Under the pieces are notes generated by a model. The model saw only the letters and a list, made by a program, of their open reading frames with translations, did not search any database and had not been told where the DNA came from. Shown here in pieces: positions 26,460 through 35,313 of a stretch of DNA of 64,000 nucleotides; position 1 is the stretch's first letter, and every line of letters starts with the position of its first letter. The stretch is from contig LGRT01000018.1 of NCBI GenBank assembly GCA_001642945.1, positions 347,678 to 411,677 of the forward strand. Direction: 5' to 3'. The DNA comes from Rhodobacteraceae bacterium SB2. GTDB lineage: Bacteria > Pseudomonadota > Alphaproteobacteria > Rhodobacterales > Rhodobacteraceae. Made by a program: the position numbers and the translations under genes.

Positions 26460-29400
26460 TTACGAGCGAATATTAATGATCGCCTGCGTCAGCTGGGTCG
26501 AGGTTTCAATCGCTTTAGAAGAGGCTTGGAAGTTTCGTTGCGCCGTGATCAAGTTCACCAGCTCCTCGGTAATATCCACATTTGAGCGTTCCAAAGAACC
26601 CGACTGAATGGCGCCAAAACCCTCTGCACCCGCTTCTCCAAAGGTCGGAGTTCCAGAAGTGGCCGTTTCAACAAAGGTAGCGTTACCGACCTGTTTCAAA
26701 CCGTTTTGGTTGTTAAAGTTTGCCAAAACAATTTTACCCAAGGGGCGGTTTTCACCGTTGGTATAGTTTGCCCGCAACAAACCCGTGGCATCGATGTCCA
26801 ATCCATCCAATCGACCAGATGTGAAACCATCCTGTTCTAGATTGTTTACGGCAAAAGGCTGTGACAGCTGTGTTGACGCACTATAATCCACGTCAAGCGA
26901 GATAGAAAACCCTGCCGCCTGTTGTTCATAATGAACGCGGTTTAACGGGCTGATAATTTGACCTGTTTTATCGAAAGTCAATTCGCCTTCGTCGACATAT
27001 AACGGATAGTAATCCGTCACCAAGTTGTCAGGTGGTGTTTCCACTATCTCGCCTGCAGCATTCACATAAAGTGGCACGCCCGCAGCATTGGTCGCTTGGA
27101 CCAAATTTACGATTGTTGGAACAGCTCCAACACCCAAAGGTACGTCATCAAGGCCTAGTTTAGCTGCGCCTTTCACCTTAATCGTGGATTGATCGCCTGT
27201 TGTGCCCGTTGTGAATACAAAATTGTTCGTGTCTGCCTGATATTTGACAGTCACACCGCCAACAACTTCACCAGTAACGTTATCAGAGATTTGATTAATT
27301 CTAGTCTGCAATTCTGCCGCTAATGTAGATCCAACGTAATTACCCGAAGGAACATCAATAATACCGCTAATGCCATTTACCGACACGTTGAACACATTCG
27401 CATTACCTGCAGATGAGAGATTGAAAATTTCATTCAAAGGTTCGGTTGCAGGAGCACCGGTAGCGCGTGCTGGTTCAGAGCCCAGACCCCTTGCCGTCTC
27501 AAAAACAGTATCATTTTTACTAGCACCAACGCCCATCAGTCCATTGTCACCAACCCCCATATAGCGCGTAGCCGTGTCAAAAGTCGCATTAACAACACTG
27601 CCATCTGTTGCACTGATAGAATAACGTCCAACTTGAATGTTGGACGCATTCTGGTCAACATTTACTCCTAGCGCACCGTCAGCAGAAATTGTTTCACCGG
27701 TGGTTCCGCTCAAGAACGTGAAGGTTTTAGTATCACTGTTATAAGCAACGCTCGCACCGAAGCGTTTCGCGTTAATTTGCATTTCACCGCCATCCGCTAC
27801 AAACGAATTTGCAGCAATTACAGCCGTCGAACTAATTGTCGTTTGGGGTGATGAATCCGAAGCCGGAATACCTAAGTTGTTGGTGCCATCTGCATCTGAA
27901 GCTCCATAAACTTTGAACGCCCGAAAATTCGAATCGGTTCCTGGCCCAATAGCCGTGTGGTTCACACCAAACTCAAATCTTTGGTTTACTGCATCATAGC
28001 TGACTTTGATTGGTGGATTTTTCTCATCCACCCAAACAGTTTTGTTTGAGAAGTTAGTTGAGTCCATTCCTAAATTCTCAAGTGTCGTTGAACCACCTAG
28101 ACCTGCCGATGTTAATCCTGAGAAGACTTCATCATGTGTAATTGCTTTCGTTGCATCCCCGTTTACTCCCAACTGTGAAGGCGTTCCCGTTGTTGTTACG
28201 GCAGCTGTTCCGGATGTGACGACCGTTATGGCCTCCGTCTGCTCACCAGCGGCCTTATACGTTACATCAATGGAGTTTGTTCCGGCAGCGATTGTAAAAG
28301 CAGCACCACTGTAATCTGAGTCATTTTGAAGCCCCGTGATAATATTCGCAAGAGTTTGTGAATCGCCCGACGCTGGAAAACTCAATACCGTCGTGCCTAC
28401 TGTCAAAGTCGTCACATCACCAGTGTTAGCAACGTTTGATATATCAAGCGGGACATTCGTTATTTCAACTCTTGCTGAAACATCAGCGTAGGTTAAGTTT
28501 GCATCGATAGGAACCAAATCACCCTTAAAATATTCTGTGGCTCCGTCAGTGATCGTTCCCTGCACAAGCTTAAACGTTTTCCCGGTGGTTGCAGCATTAA
28601 GAACAGACAAATCTTGAATCGGCTTTACTCTGCCAGTCCCCGCAAGCGTCTCCGCATTAGCTGCGAAAATTAGACCTAATCCAGTCTCTCCGTTATTGAG
28701 ATCTTTTGTGTTCACAACTAATGGATCTGTTGCGTTATTAAAGTCAGATGAACCGATTTCTGTGACATAATATTCGTCTCCGATCGTCATAGATCCAGCA
28801 TCAGCAACATTTATCGCACCAACATCTGCCTCATTATGTTTGAAAGAATGAGTGGCAGAAGACGTTTCCCGCAAAACGATTTTCTTATTATTATAACTAT
28901 TTACAGCGCCCGCCGGACTGAGGCTCTCTCCCTCAAAAAAGGCTTCCACATCAGTCGACTCGTCGCTGAGTATATAGGCTTCTTTAAATGTATCACCGCT
29001 AGTTATGTCACCTTGTTGCAGAGTGAACCCTCCATCTGGAAATCCTTCTCCAGTAGTGTTGATCGTGATCGAGTTGTTGGGGTCGATGCTTAGTATTGTT
29101 AATGAACGACCATTAATAATTGCATCCTGATTCTCAAAGTTTCCAGCAAGTTTTACAACCTCCCCCACAGTAAAATTACTAGTATCGTCCAAATCAATTC
29201 TTAACAAATTATTGGATGAATCGTATGCAATCGACTTGCCAGAGGATACAGCCTCTTTATTGTCATAAACTGACAGAGTTGGCGTTTTATCATAGTAAGA
29301 ATAGGCTAGGTGTCGCTGCGATGTTGAAGATGAGCTCGCATAGTCAAAAGTTACGAGATCAGTCTTTTCGTATATGTTGTCCATCTGGCCGCCGCTAGAG

Positions 29401-30854
29401 CGCGTAAATAAACTGCCATTAACTCCTAAATCACCGGTACCGTCGATCACGTAGTCGTTCATTGTATCGATCACACGCACCTGCGCGTGTGCTAAAAACT
29501 CTTCACGTGTGAAATCTGGAGATGATCCGCTTGTTTCAATTCCCACTTGCTCGGTCACGTATGAAGAAGATAATAAATCGATAGAAACTGGCGTAGTTAG
29601 ACCGCTGAGGGTTCCGTCGCCGGTGTTAAGTGTATAAAAGTCAACTGTGAGTGTGTCGTCGACATTTGACCTAACTTGAAGTTTATTATCATCACCGTAC
29701 GCACTGTTGATTGCGCGCTCGACTTCATCAGCTAATTGTGTCGCATTGTATGAACCAGGGCGCAGATCAATGCTTACTGGCACGTCGCCATCGTCCACGT
29801 TTACAAGCAGAAAGTCCTTTCCCCAAAAGACCGAGCTATCTGCATTTCCCGCTTCTCGGGTTGCATTAAACCTCATTGGATCATTAGTAATTTCAATAAG
29901 TTTGTTACCTTCCTCACCAAAGTCGAAGCTGGTTTGCGAACCAGTCAGTTTGGCCGGTTGCGAAGGTATTACCTGATTCAAATCGTCTTTACGATAAAGT
30001 GCAGAACCCTTTCCTTCGGAGAAGTAGTTATCGTCAGGAATACTCGCCACGGTAGTTTCATTACCAAATCGATCAATGTAAATTTGTTCGTTATTATCGT
30101 TCACCGAAGCCACCAGATCGGGGTTGATCACAGTCTCATCAATTACAAGTCGCGTATCATATTTATTCGTCGGATCATCAGCAGTCGAAGCTTGGGTCTT
30201 GATAAAATACACCGTTGCAATTGTAGGGTTACCCAAATCGTCAAATATGGTCAGCGATGTTGAGTTGGTGAAACTTTCAGGATCTGATGTGCTAAACTGG
30301 TACCCATCCGCAAATTTCGGATTATCAGTAATCACAGGCGCATCCGCTGGCAAGTTGATTGAAAGATCAATGTTACTTGTCGCTTTCGGTTCACCAGAAG
30401 TCACCGGCAATTGTAAGGGAACCGCATCATTGATGGTTTTCGATGTCACAGACCCATCTTCGTTCACCGGGTAGGTCAACAAGAACTGACCTGTTGAATC
30501 AACAACATTTCGGTTATTATCGACGTTAAAGGAGCCGTTACGAGTATAAACCACCTGGCTTGATGTTAACGAGGGCTTCAAAGCAAAGAAACCTTGGCCT
30601 GAAATCGCCAAATCAAGCGCGTTCAATGAGGCGGCAATGTTACCTTGGGTAAACTGCTGCTTAACGCCTTTCAAGATCGAACCCGAACCAATCGATGAAG
30701 ATGAGTTCTGTAATGGAGACGTCGCGAAGATATCCCCAAATTCGGCCCGGCTTCTCTTAAAGCCGGTGGTTCCGACGTTTGCAATGTTGTTTGAGGTGGC
30801 GGCAATATCAGCCTGCGAACCATTCAATCCGGTAAGTGCGGTATAAAACGACAT
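26460..30854 (-). CDS. flgE: Flagellar hook protein FlgE, giant form
   Basis: 1464 aa, three to four times the usual 400 or so. The N-terminal motif (TSNNIANVGTTGFKRSRAEFGD, residues about 20-42) and C-terminal motif (GSLERSNVDITEELVNLITAQ) are canonical, and the frame is open along 4.4 kb. The central ~1000 residues are Asp/Ser/Thr/Asn-rich and contain several beta-rich segments, including one near residues 685-735 (GDEYYVTEIGSSDFN...) like a short repeat seen in phage structural proteins. FlgE forms the curved hook; the insert should decorate its outside. Confidence 0.92.
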   Translation of the reverse strand: MSFYTALTGLNGSQADIAATSNNIANVGTTGFKRSRAEFGDIFATSPLQNSSSSIGSGSILKGVKQQFTQGNIAASLNALDLAISGQGFFALKPSLTSSQVVYTRNGSFNVDNNRNVVDSTGQFLLTYPVNEDGSVTSKTINDAVPLQLPVTSGEPKATSNIDLSINLPADAPVITDNPKFADGYQFSTSDPESFTNSTSLTIFDDLGNPTIATVYFIKTQASTADDPTNKYDTRLVIDETVINPDLVASVNDNNEQIYIDRFGNETTVASIPDDNYFSEGKGSALYRKDDLNQVIPSQPAKLTGSQTSFDFGEEGNKLIEITNDPMRFNATREAGNADSSVFWGKDFLLVNVDDGDVPVSIDLRPGSYNATQLADEVERAINSAYGDDNKLQVRSNVDDTLTVDFYTLNTGDGTLSGLTTPVSIDLLSSSYVTEQVGIETSGSSPDFTREEFLAHAQVRVIDTMNDYVIDGTGDLGVNGSLFTRSSGGQMDNIYEKTDLVTFDYASSSSTSQRHLAYSYYDKTPTLSVYDNKEAVSSGKSIAYDSSNNLLRIDLDDTSNFTVGEVVKLAGNFENQDAIINGRSLTILSIDPNNSITINTTGEGFPDGGFTLQQGDITSGDTFKEAYILSDESTDVEAFFEGESLSPAGAVNSYNNKKIVLRETSSATHSFKHNEADVGAINVADAGSMTIGDEYYVTEIGSSDFNNATDPLVVNTKDLNNGETGLGLIFAANAETLAGTGRVKPIQDLSVLNAATTGKTFKLVQGTITDGATEYFKGDLVPIDANLTYADVSARVEITNVPLDISNVANTGDVTTLTVGTTVLSFPASGDSQTLANIITGLQNDSDYSGAAFTIAAGTNSIDVTYKAAGEQTEAITVVTSGTAAVTTTGTPSQLGVNGDATKAITHDEVFSGLTSAGLGGSTTLENLGMDSTNFSNKTVWVDEKNPPIKVSYDAVNQRFEFGVNHTAIGPGTDSNFRAFKVYGASDADGTNNLGIPASDSSPQTTISSTAVIAANSFVADGGEMQINAKRFGASVAYNSDTKTFTFLSGTTGETISADGALGVNVDQNASNIQVGRYSISATDGSVVNATFDTATRYMGVGDNGLMGVGASKNDTVFETARGLGSEPARATGAPATEPLNEIFNLSSAGNANVFNVSVNGISGIIDVPSGNYVGSTLAAELQTRINQISDNVTGEVVGGVTVKYQADTNNFVFTTGTTGDQSTIKVKGAAKLGLDDVPLGVGAVPTIVNLVQATNAAGVPLYVNAAGEIVETPPDNLVTDYYPLYVDEGELTFDKTGQIISPLNRVHYEQQAAGFSISLDVDYSASTQLSQPFAVNNLEQDGFTSGRLDGLDIDATGLLRANYTNGENRPLGKIVLANFNNQNGLKQVGNATFVETATSGTPTFGEAGAEGFGAIQSGSLERSNVDITEELVNLITAQRNFQASSKAIETSTQLTQAIINIRS

Positions 30855-30889
30855 CTGTTAGTCTCCCTTAACCCTGGTAACGTCTTCGA

Positions 30890-31591
30890 TTACATCCGGT
30901 ACCGCAGAACATTTGCGGCATCGACGGTTTGATCATTTTCTAATTCAAGATTGGTGGCGCCGGTGTCTTTGTTCAGCTCTGCTCCAATCACTTTGGCGAA
31001 TAGGTTTGGCTGCAAGCTTTCCATGCCTTCGCCATAATTCACCATCACATCCACACGGATATTTTTATTTCCATCCCGATAAGCTTGCGGCAGATCGGTC
31101 CATTGAAAACCAATCATTCCAGAGGCTTGTGGGCCCATCGTCTGCTCTTCAAGCAATTCATTTGTTTCGGCGTCATAGAAATTCACCCGCGTATCAACTG
31201 CGGTTTTATCCAGCTCAAACACCCCGTGTAATTCCCCGTTGGCATCCGCAGAAGCTTTATCACCAGGCACCAAAACCGAATGGCCCATCACATTCGAAAT
31301 CGAGGCAACGCGAAGCTGTTGAACCTCTGCGGCCATGGCTTTCATCGAGCTGGCCATTTCCTCAATACCAGTCACGGTCGAAAACTGGGCCATCTGCGCG
31401 ATGAAATCGCCATTATCCATTGGAGCCATAGGATCCTGATTTTGCAATTGAGCTGTCATCAGGGTCAGGAAATCTTCTTGCCCCAATTTATCACTGGACT
31501 CGTTTACAACATCGCTGGCGCTCTTGATGCCCAGCTTGTCGAGGATCTCTTTTTGCGTCTGCGCGCTTGGGTTATTGCCGATTTCCATCAT
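30890..31591 (-). CDS. flgD: Flagellar hook cap/scaffolding protein FlgD
   Basis: 233 aa. The hallmark N-terminal segment LGQEDFLTLMTAQLQNQDP followed by DNGDFIAQMAQFSTVTGIE lies at residues about 36-80. A FlgD Ig-like/tudor region follows (VLVPGDKA..., then ETNELLEEQTMG). It caps the growing hook and is needed for FlgE assembly, and sits directly upstream of flgE (35 nt) on the same strand. With such a large FlgE, its pairing with a normal-sized FlgD is notable. Confidence 0.93.
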   Translation of the reverse strand: MMEIGNNPSAQTQKEILDKLGIKSASDVVNESSDKLGQEDFLTLMTAQLQNQDPMAPMDNGDFIAQMAQFSTVTGIEEMASSMKAMAAEVQQLRVASISNVMGHSVLVPGDKASADANGELHGVFELDKTAVDTRVNFYDAETNELLEEQTMGPQASGMIGFQWTDLPQAYRDGNKNIRVDVMVNYGEGMESLQPNLFAKVIGAELNKDTGATNLELENDQTVDAANVLRYRM

Positions 31592-31603
31592 TTACACTCC
31601 AGC

Positions 31604-32023
31604 TTATTTGCCCATATCGATCGTGCGCATCATCAAGGCGCGCATGGTCGATAGAACTTCCAAATTATTTTGATATTGCCGACTGGCTTCCATCATCTCG
31701 ACCATTTCTTCATCAGAATTGATCGGGGCCTTATACACAAAGCCATCTGCATCCGCGTTCGGGTGACCAGGTTCATAAAGCTTTTCTGCTTCACGCTCTA
31801 ACGCCACGATTTCATCCGCAGTAACGCTTGCCATCCCGTCATTTTCATATTGATCGCTAAACACGGTTTGAAAAACCGGGCGAATTGGTTTGAAGGCTTC
31901 TTCGGGGGTACTTGCCTTACTTTCCATATTGGCCAGGTTTGAGGCAATCGTGTTCAGACGCACCATCTGGGCGCCCATCGACTGGCCGACAACGTCAAAT
32001 ATGTTCTTGATATTGTTCATCAT
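31604..32023 (-). CDS. flgC: Flagellar proximal rod protein FlgC
   Basis: 139 aa, normal length. It contains RLNTIASNLANMESKASTPEEAFKPIRPVF at the N-terminus and the C-terminal EEMVEMMEASRQYQNNLEVLSTMRALMMRTI. A structural proximal-rod component. Its start overlaps the flgB stop by 4 bases (ATGA, 32020-32023), so translation is coupled. Confidence 0.94.
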   Translation of the reverse strand: MMNNIKNIFDVVGQSMGAQMVRLNTIASNLANMESKASTPEEAFKPIRPVFQTVFSDQYENDGMASVTADEIVALEREAEKLYEPGHPNADADGFVYKAPINSDEEMVEMMEASRQYQNNLEVLSTMRALMMRTIDMGK

Positions 32024-32406
32024 TCGCCCTTTATCGCCGTCATCAAGCCGCCAAGCCGCTTGTTGAGAAAGTTAAGAGACGAGATGTAGCGCAAAGAATT
32101 TTCCGAAAACTCCATCTGCTCAACCGCCATTTCCACCGTGTTGCCATCGGCGGATGGGTTCATAGATTGACGGAACTTAAGCTTCTCAGACGAGGCTGCA
32201 CCGCTGAAACCAAAATGCTGCTCATACGACCTTTTCAGCGAACCTTCACCCGCTTTGGCCTTTAAAACCTGTTCAAAATCGATATCACGCGCCTTGAAAC
32301 CCGGCGTTGCCGCATTGGCTATGTTTGAACCAATGATCATGTTCCGACGCTCGCGCAGTTTAAGCGCATCGGCGTTGAAGCTAATATAATCCTTGAGAAC
32401 TTGCAT
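32020..32406 (-). CDS. flgB: Flagellar proximal rod protein FlgB
   Basis: 128 aa. NMIIGSNIANAATPGFKARDIDFEQVL and the C-terminal NTVEMAVEQMEFSENSLRYISSLNFL are typical FlgB motifs. It is the first gene of the long minus-strand rod/hook unit. The promoter must lie in the short gap before the divergent gene at 32484, since only 77 bp separate the two starts; no convincing -24/-12 or sigma-28 site was recognised there. Confidence 0.93.
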   Translation of the reverse strand: MQVLKDYISFNADALKLRERRNMIIGSNIANAATPGFKARDIDFEQVLKAKAGEGSLKRSYEQHFGFSGAASSEKLKFRQSMNPSADGNTVEMAVEQMEFSENSLRYISSLNFLNKRLGGLMTAIKGE

Positions 32407-32483
32407 ATTCTAACGTACGTTCCTGCCAAACTTTGTTTCAGGAAGAAACTTGCAAGTATTGTGCCAAAATGGAGATGTTGGTT

Positions 32484-33020
32484 ATGGCCAAGCCCCGGCA
32501 ACCCGCAAAAAAAACCGCCCCAAAGTCAAAAAAAGCTGCGGCAGAGGCGCCCGACGTTGATTTGGGGAAACTGCTGTCAGAAAAACTGAGCAAGCTGCCT
32601 TTGGGAAAATCGCTATCAGTGCTGGAACAAATTTACCAAGATATCGACGATCTTACCATGCGCTTGGATGTATTGATCTACCGTATCCAAATTTTAAAAA
32701 AGCGAACTCTGGGGCTAAAACGTGGTGAGTTTATAGATATGAACGAAGTGCTCAATCTATTAGAAGGCACTGAGACCAATCTGGCAGCAAAAGCCAACCT
32801 GATGGCAAAAGCCGCCGGCGATGTTGCGGAAGAAGCACCGGCAGCACAAGAGGATACACCCGTTGAATGGGTTAAGCTAAAGCTCCTCAAGGAAACCGAA
32901 ATTAACGGTATAAAGCTTTCTGCTGAATCGACCGTTGCCGTTGAACAAATAGCTGCAAAAAAACTTCTCGAAGATGGCGTGGCCGAGGCCGTCGAAGAGC
33001 CCGCGGAAGAAACCGCGTAA
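32484..33020 (+). CDS. Uncharacterised helical protein beside flgB
   Basis: 178 aa from ATG 32484, preceded at 9 nt by GGAG; an upstream in-frame ATG at 32433 lacks a good ribosome site. I do not recognise the protein. The first 25 residues are Lys/Pro/Ala-rich. Residues about 28-105 are strongly helical with heptad-like spacing (LEQIYQDIDDLTMRLDVLIYRIQILKKR). Residues about 122-165 form a compact segment (WVKLKLLKETEINGIKLSAESTVAVEQIAAKKLLEDG) like short beta domains in phage proteins. The tail is acidic. The position, divergent from flgB and ahead of fliD, suggests a flagellar accessory or chaperone, but this is only context. Confidence 0.7.
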   Translation: MAKPRQPAKKTAPKSKKAAAEAPDVDLGKLLSEKLSKLPLGKSLSVLEQIYQDIDDLTMRLDVLIYRIQILKKRTLGLKRGEFIDMNEVLNLLEGTETNLAAKANLMAKAAGDVAEEAPAAQEDTPVEWVKLKLLKETEINGIKLSAESTVAVEQIAAKKLLEDGVAEAVEEPAEETA

Positions 33021-33035
33021 AATGCACCTAGCGCA

Positions 33036-33389
33036 ATGAAATCCTTTTTAACACTGGTGGTTATCCTCTCAGTTGCCATTGGCATATTTTACGCCGTCAC
33101 CTCATCCAACCTGCTGGTGCGCTATTCTTATGACGTATATGCCTGCGCTTCCCCATCTGGAAAAACGATTGAACTGAAATTCAACGATATCGAAATCGGC
33201 GAGAACGTCGTTCTCACCAGCGCAAATGGCGAAAGTACTCTTGAAATTTTACAAGCATCCCAAGAAACCGTGATGTTCAAAAAACAAAGCGAAACTTTTA
33301 CGCTGGAGCGCGAAGAGAAGCGACTGTTGCGCGAACTGGACGCGCTAGTGTCAATTTTGTATTGTGACGTTTCAAGTTTTCGGATGTAA
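33036..33389 (+). CDS. Uncharacterised small membrane-anchored protein
   Basis: 117 aa, starting 15 nt after the previous stop. One N-terminal hydrophobic segment (residues 4-24, FLTLVVILSVAIGIFYAV) is either a signal anchor or an uncleaved signal. About 90 residues of mixed beta/alpha character follow, with two cysteines (YACASPSG and YCDVSS) that could form a disulfide in the periplasm. The ribosome site is weak. No family is recognised. Lying between the orphan at 32484 and fliD, it is probably part of a flagellar gene set. Confidence 0.6.
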   Translation: MKSFLTLVVILSVAIGIFYAVTSSNLLVRYSYDVYACASPSGKTIELKFNDIEIGENVVLTSANGESTLEILQASQETVMFKKQSETFTLEREEKRLLRELDALVSILYCDVSSFRM

Positions 33390-33442
33390 ACTAAACAAAA
33401 CATCAATTTCTCCGTTAACAAACTAAAGCGAGGGAAGATCAA

Positions 33443-35110
33443 GTGGCAAGCACAGGCAGCTCGACATCCGGTACGACCACCACTGGCAGTGAGATCATAT
33501 CCAGTGTCAACCAATCTGGTTCGGGCATTAATCTAAAAAGCTTGGTCACGGGGTTGGTCAATGCGGAAACTTCCGTTGCGCAATCGCAGATTACCAAAAA
33601 GGTTGAAAACACGAACCTTGCAATCTCGGCCTTTGGAACATTGACATCAAAGCTCGACACCTTGAACACCGACTTGACCACGCTGAAAAGCAATACAGCG
33701 CGCTCAGTCGCCAGTTCAAATACCGCCGTTATCCTATCTGTCACAGATGAAACGATCGCAAACGATGTGTATTCTGAAATTGAAGTCTCAGCACTTGCAG
33801 CCGGTCAAGTCACAACCTTTGACTTGACGCATGCGTCCTTGCTCAATTCCGGATCGCTTAGCGCCTCTAGCACAATCGACACTGGCACAATCAGTCTTAC
33901 AATCAACGGAAACAGTACAAATATTACCATCGGCTCATCCAATAATACCCTGCAAGATTTGGTGGATGAAATTAACGCAATCACTGGCATGCAAGCCACA
34001 TTGGTTGATCAAACCGGCAGCGGCGGGTTGGCCCTGATCTTACGCTCAGACACGGGAACGGCGAACGCTTTTTCATTGAGCAGCTCAGATGGGTTACAAG
34101 AGTTCAACACATCAGGGTCCGATGCGAGTTCAAGCCCAATAACACTGACCCAAACAGCCGCGGATGCCGCCTTCACGGTGGATGGATTATCTATGACGCG
34201 CTCGTCAAATTCAGTCACCGATTTGTTTGGCGGATATCAGCTGGACCTGACGGCCGTGACATCAGATGCGGTAACGATTGCCTCATCGTTAGAAACAGAC
34301 GATGCCAGCACGCGGATGCAAAGCTTTCTAGACAGCCTGAACACGATTAAATCATTCCTCACCGAAGAAACAAAACGTGGCTTAAACGGCGCAGAGCCGG
34401 GGGTGTTGGCCGGCGATGTAACGGCCCAATCCATCCTGCGTAAATTATCCTCATTGACCACAACGGCAATCACAGGGTTTGGCGGCACGAATTATTATCT
34501 GGCAAATTTGGGTGTGCAAACCGAAAGGGATGGCAGCCTCTCTTTAGATGAAGATGCGTTTGAAGCCGCGATCACCGCCAATCCAGACATCTTGGATGTG
34601 GTGTTTTCTTCAAAATATTCTTCGAGCATTGCAAATCTGACAGCCAGCGGGATCAGCGCTTACCCACCTGAGGCAGGGGCCTATAGTTTTGCCTATTCAA
34701 GCGGCAGCACGGCCACGTTAAACGGGGAAACTTTAACCGCGGTTACGAATGGCGATAGCCAAAAAGTGTTCACCGGCACCGCTGGCGATGCGGATAATCT
34801 CAGCGTCACGCTGGTCACCGATACCGCAACAAGCGGAACAGTATATTACGGACGCAGCTTGATCGACACGCTGCAGGATTATGTCACATCGCTCACCGCC
34901 TCTTCGGGTGATATTAAAACCCGCACCAACGCGCTGAATGAAGACATATCAACCTTTGCGGATGATCAAAGCGATCTAGACGCAAAAATCGAAGCATTGA
35001 CCAATGATTATAACACCAAATTCGGCTCGATGGAGGCCATGGTCACGCAGCTCAATAAAACCGGCGAATATCTCACTTCCATGATGGATGCGTGGAATAA
35101 GAAAGACTAG
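33443..35110 (+). CDS. fliD: Flagellar filament cap protein FliD (hook-associated protein 2)
   Basis: 555 aa, starting at GTG 33443 after GCGAGGGA. The N-terminal FliD domain (SGINLKSLVTGLVNAETSVAQSQITKK, LGTLTSKLDTLNTDL-type helices) and the C-terminal coiled coil (SLIDTLQDYVTSLTASSGDIKTRTNALNEDI through VTQLNKTGEYLTSMMDAW) are clear. A flagellin-IN-like motif near residues 145-205 (SSNNTLQDLVDEINAITGM) resembles the one in FlgL. FliD caps the growing filament and guides flagellin folding. It is the only recognised late plus-strand flagellar gene here; fliS and flagellin are not next to it. Confidence 0.93.
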   Translation: MASTGSSTSGTTTTGSEIISSVNQSGSGINLKSLVTGLVNAETSVAQSQITKKVENTNLAISAFGTLTSKLDTLNTDLTTLKSNTARSVASSNTAVILSVTDETIANDVYSEIEVSALAAGQVTTFDLTHASLLNSGSLSASSTIDTGTISLTINGNSTNITIGSSNNTLQDLVDEINAITGMQATLVDQTGSGGLALILRSDTGTANAFSLSSSDGLQEFNTSGSDASSSPITLTQTAADAAFTVDGLSMTRSSNSVTDLFGGYQLDLTAVTSDAVTIASSLETDDASTRMQSFLDSLNTIKSFLTEETKRGLNGAEPGVLAGDVTAQSILRKLSSLTTTAITGFGGTNYYLANLGVQTERDGSLSLDEDAFEAAITANPDILDVVFSSKYSSSIANLTASGISAYPPEAGAYSFAYSSGSTATLNGETLTAVTNGDSQKVFTGTAGDADNLSVTLVTDTATSGTVYYGRSLIDTLQDYVTSLTASSGDIKTRTNALNEDISTFADDQSDLDAKIEALTNDYNTKFGSMEAMVTQLNKTGEYLTSMMDAWNKKD

Positions 35111-35270
35111 AGCTGCCAAAGGCTTCCCCAGGTTAGCCCAATTTACATGCTGTATTGCCGTTTTCAGCCTTTCAACGCTGTTGAGATAAAAGTTCGGCTT
35201 TGGATTTTAAAAAGATTGCCGCTTACTTTAAAGTACTGATTCACGCGCAGACGAGTATGGCGCCACAAAC

Positions 35271-35296
35271 CCCTAGTAGAGTAGGGATTTTATAAT
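35271..35296 (+). terminator. Weak hairpin between fliD and tyrC
   Basis: CCCTA (35271-35275), 6-nt loop, TAGGG (35282-35286), then ATTTTAT. A 5-bp stem, the only candidate for ending fliD transcription before the convergent tyrC gene. The rest of 35111-35313 shows nothing else recognisable. Confidence 0.4.
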
Positions 35297-35313
35297 TCAT
35301 TAGGTCTTGCGCA

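Noticed and set aside
17625..30854. FlgK and FlgE middle regions as a possible inserted mobile element
   Set aside because: The frames are continuous, the ends are canonical, and no transposase or terminal inverted repeats are seen; module expansion explains the length better.
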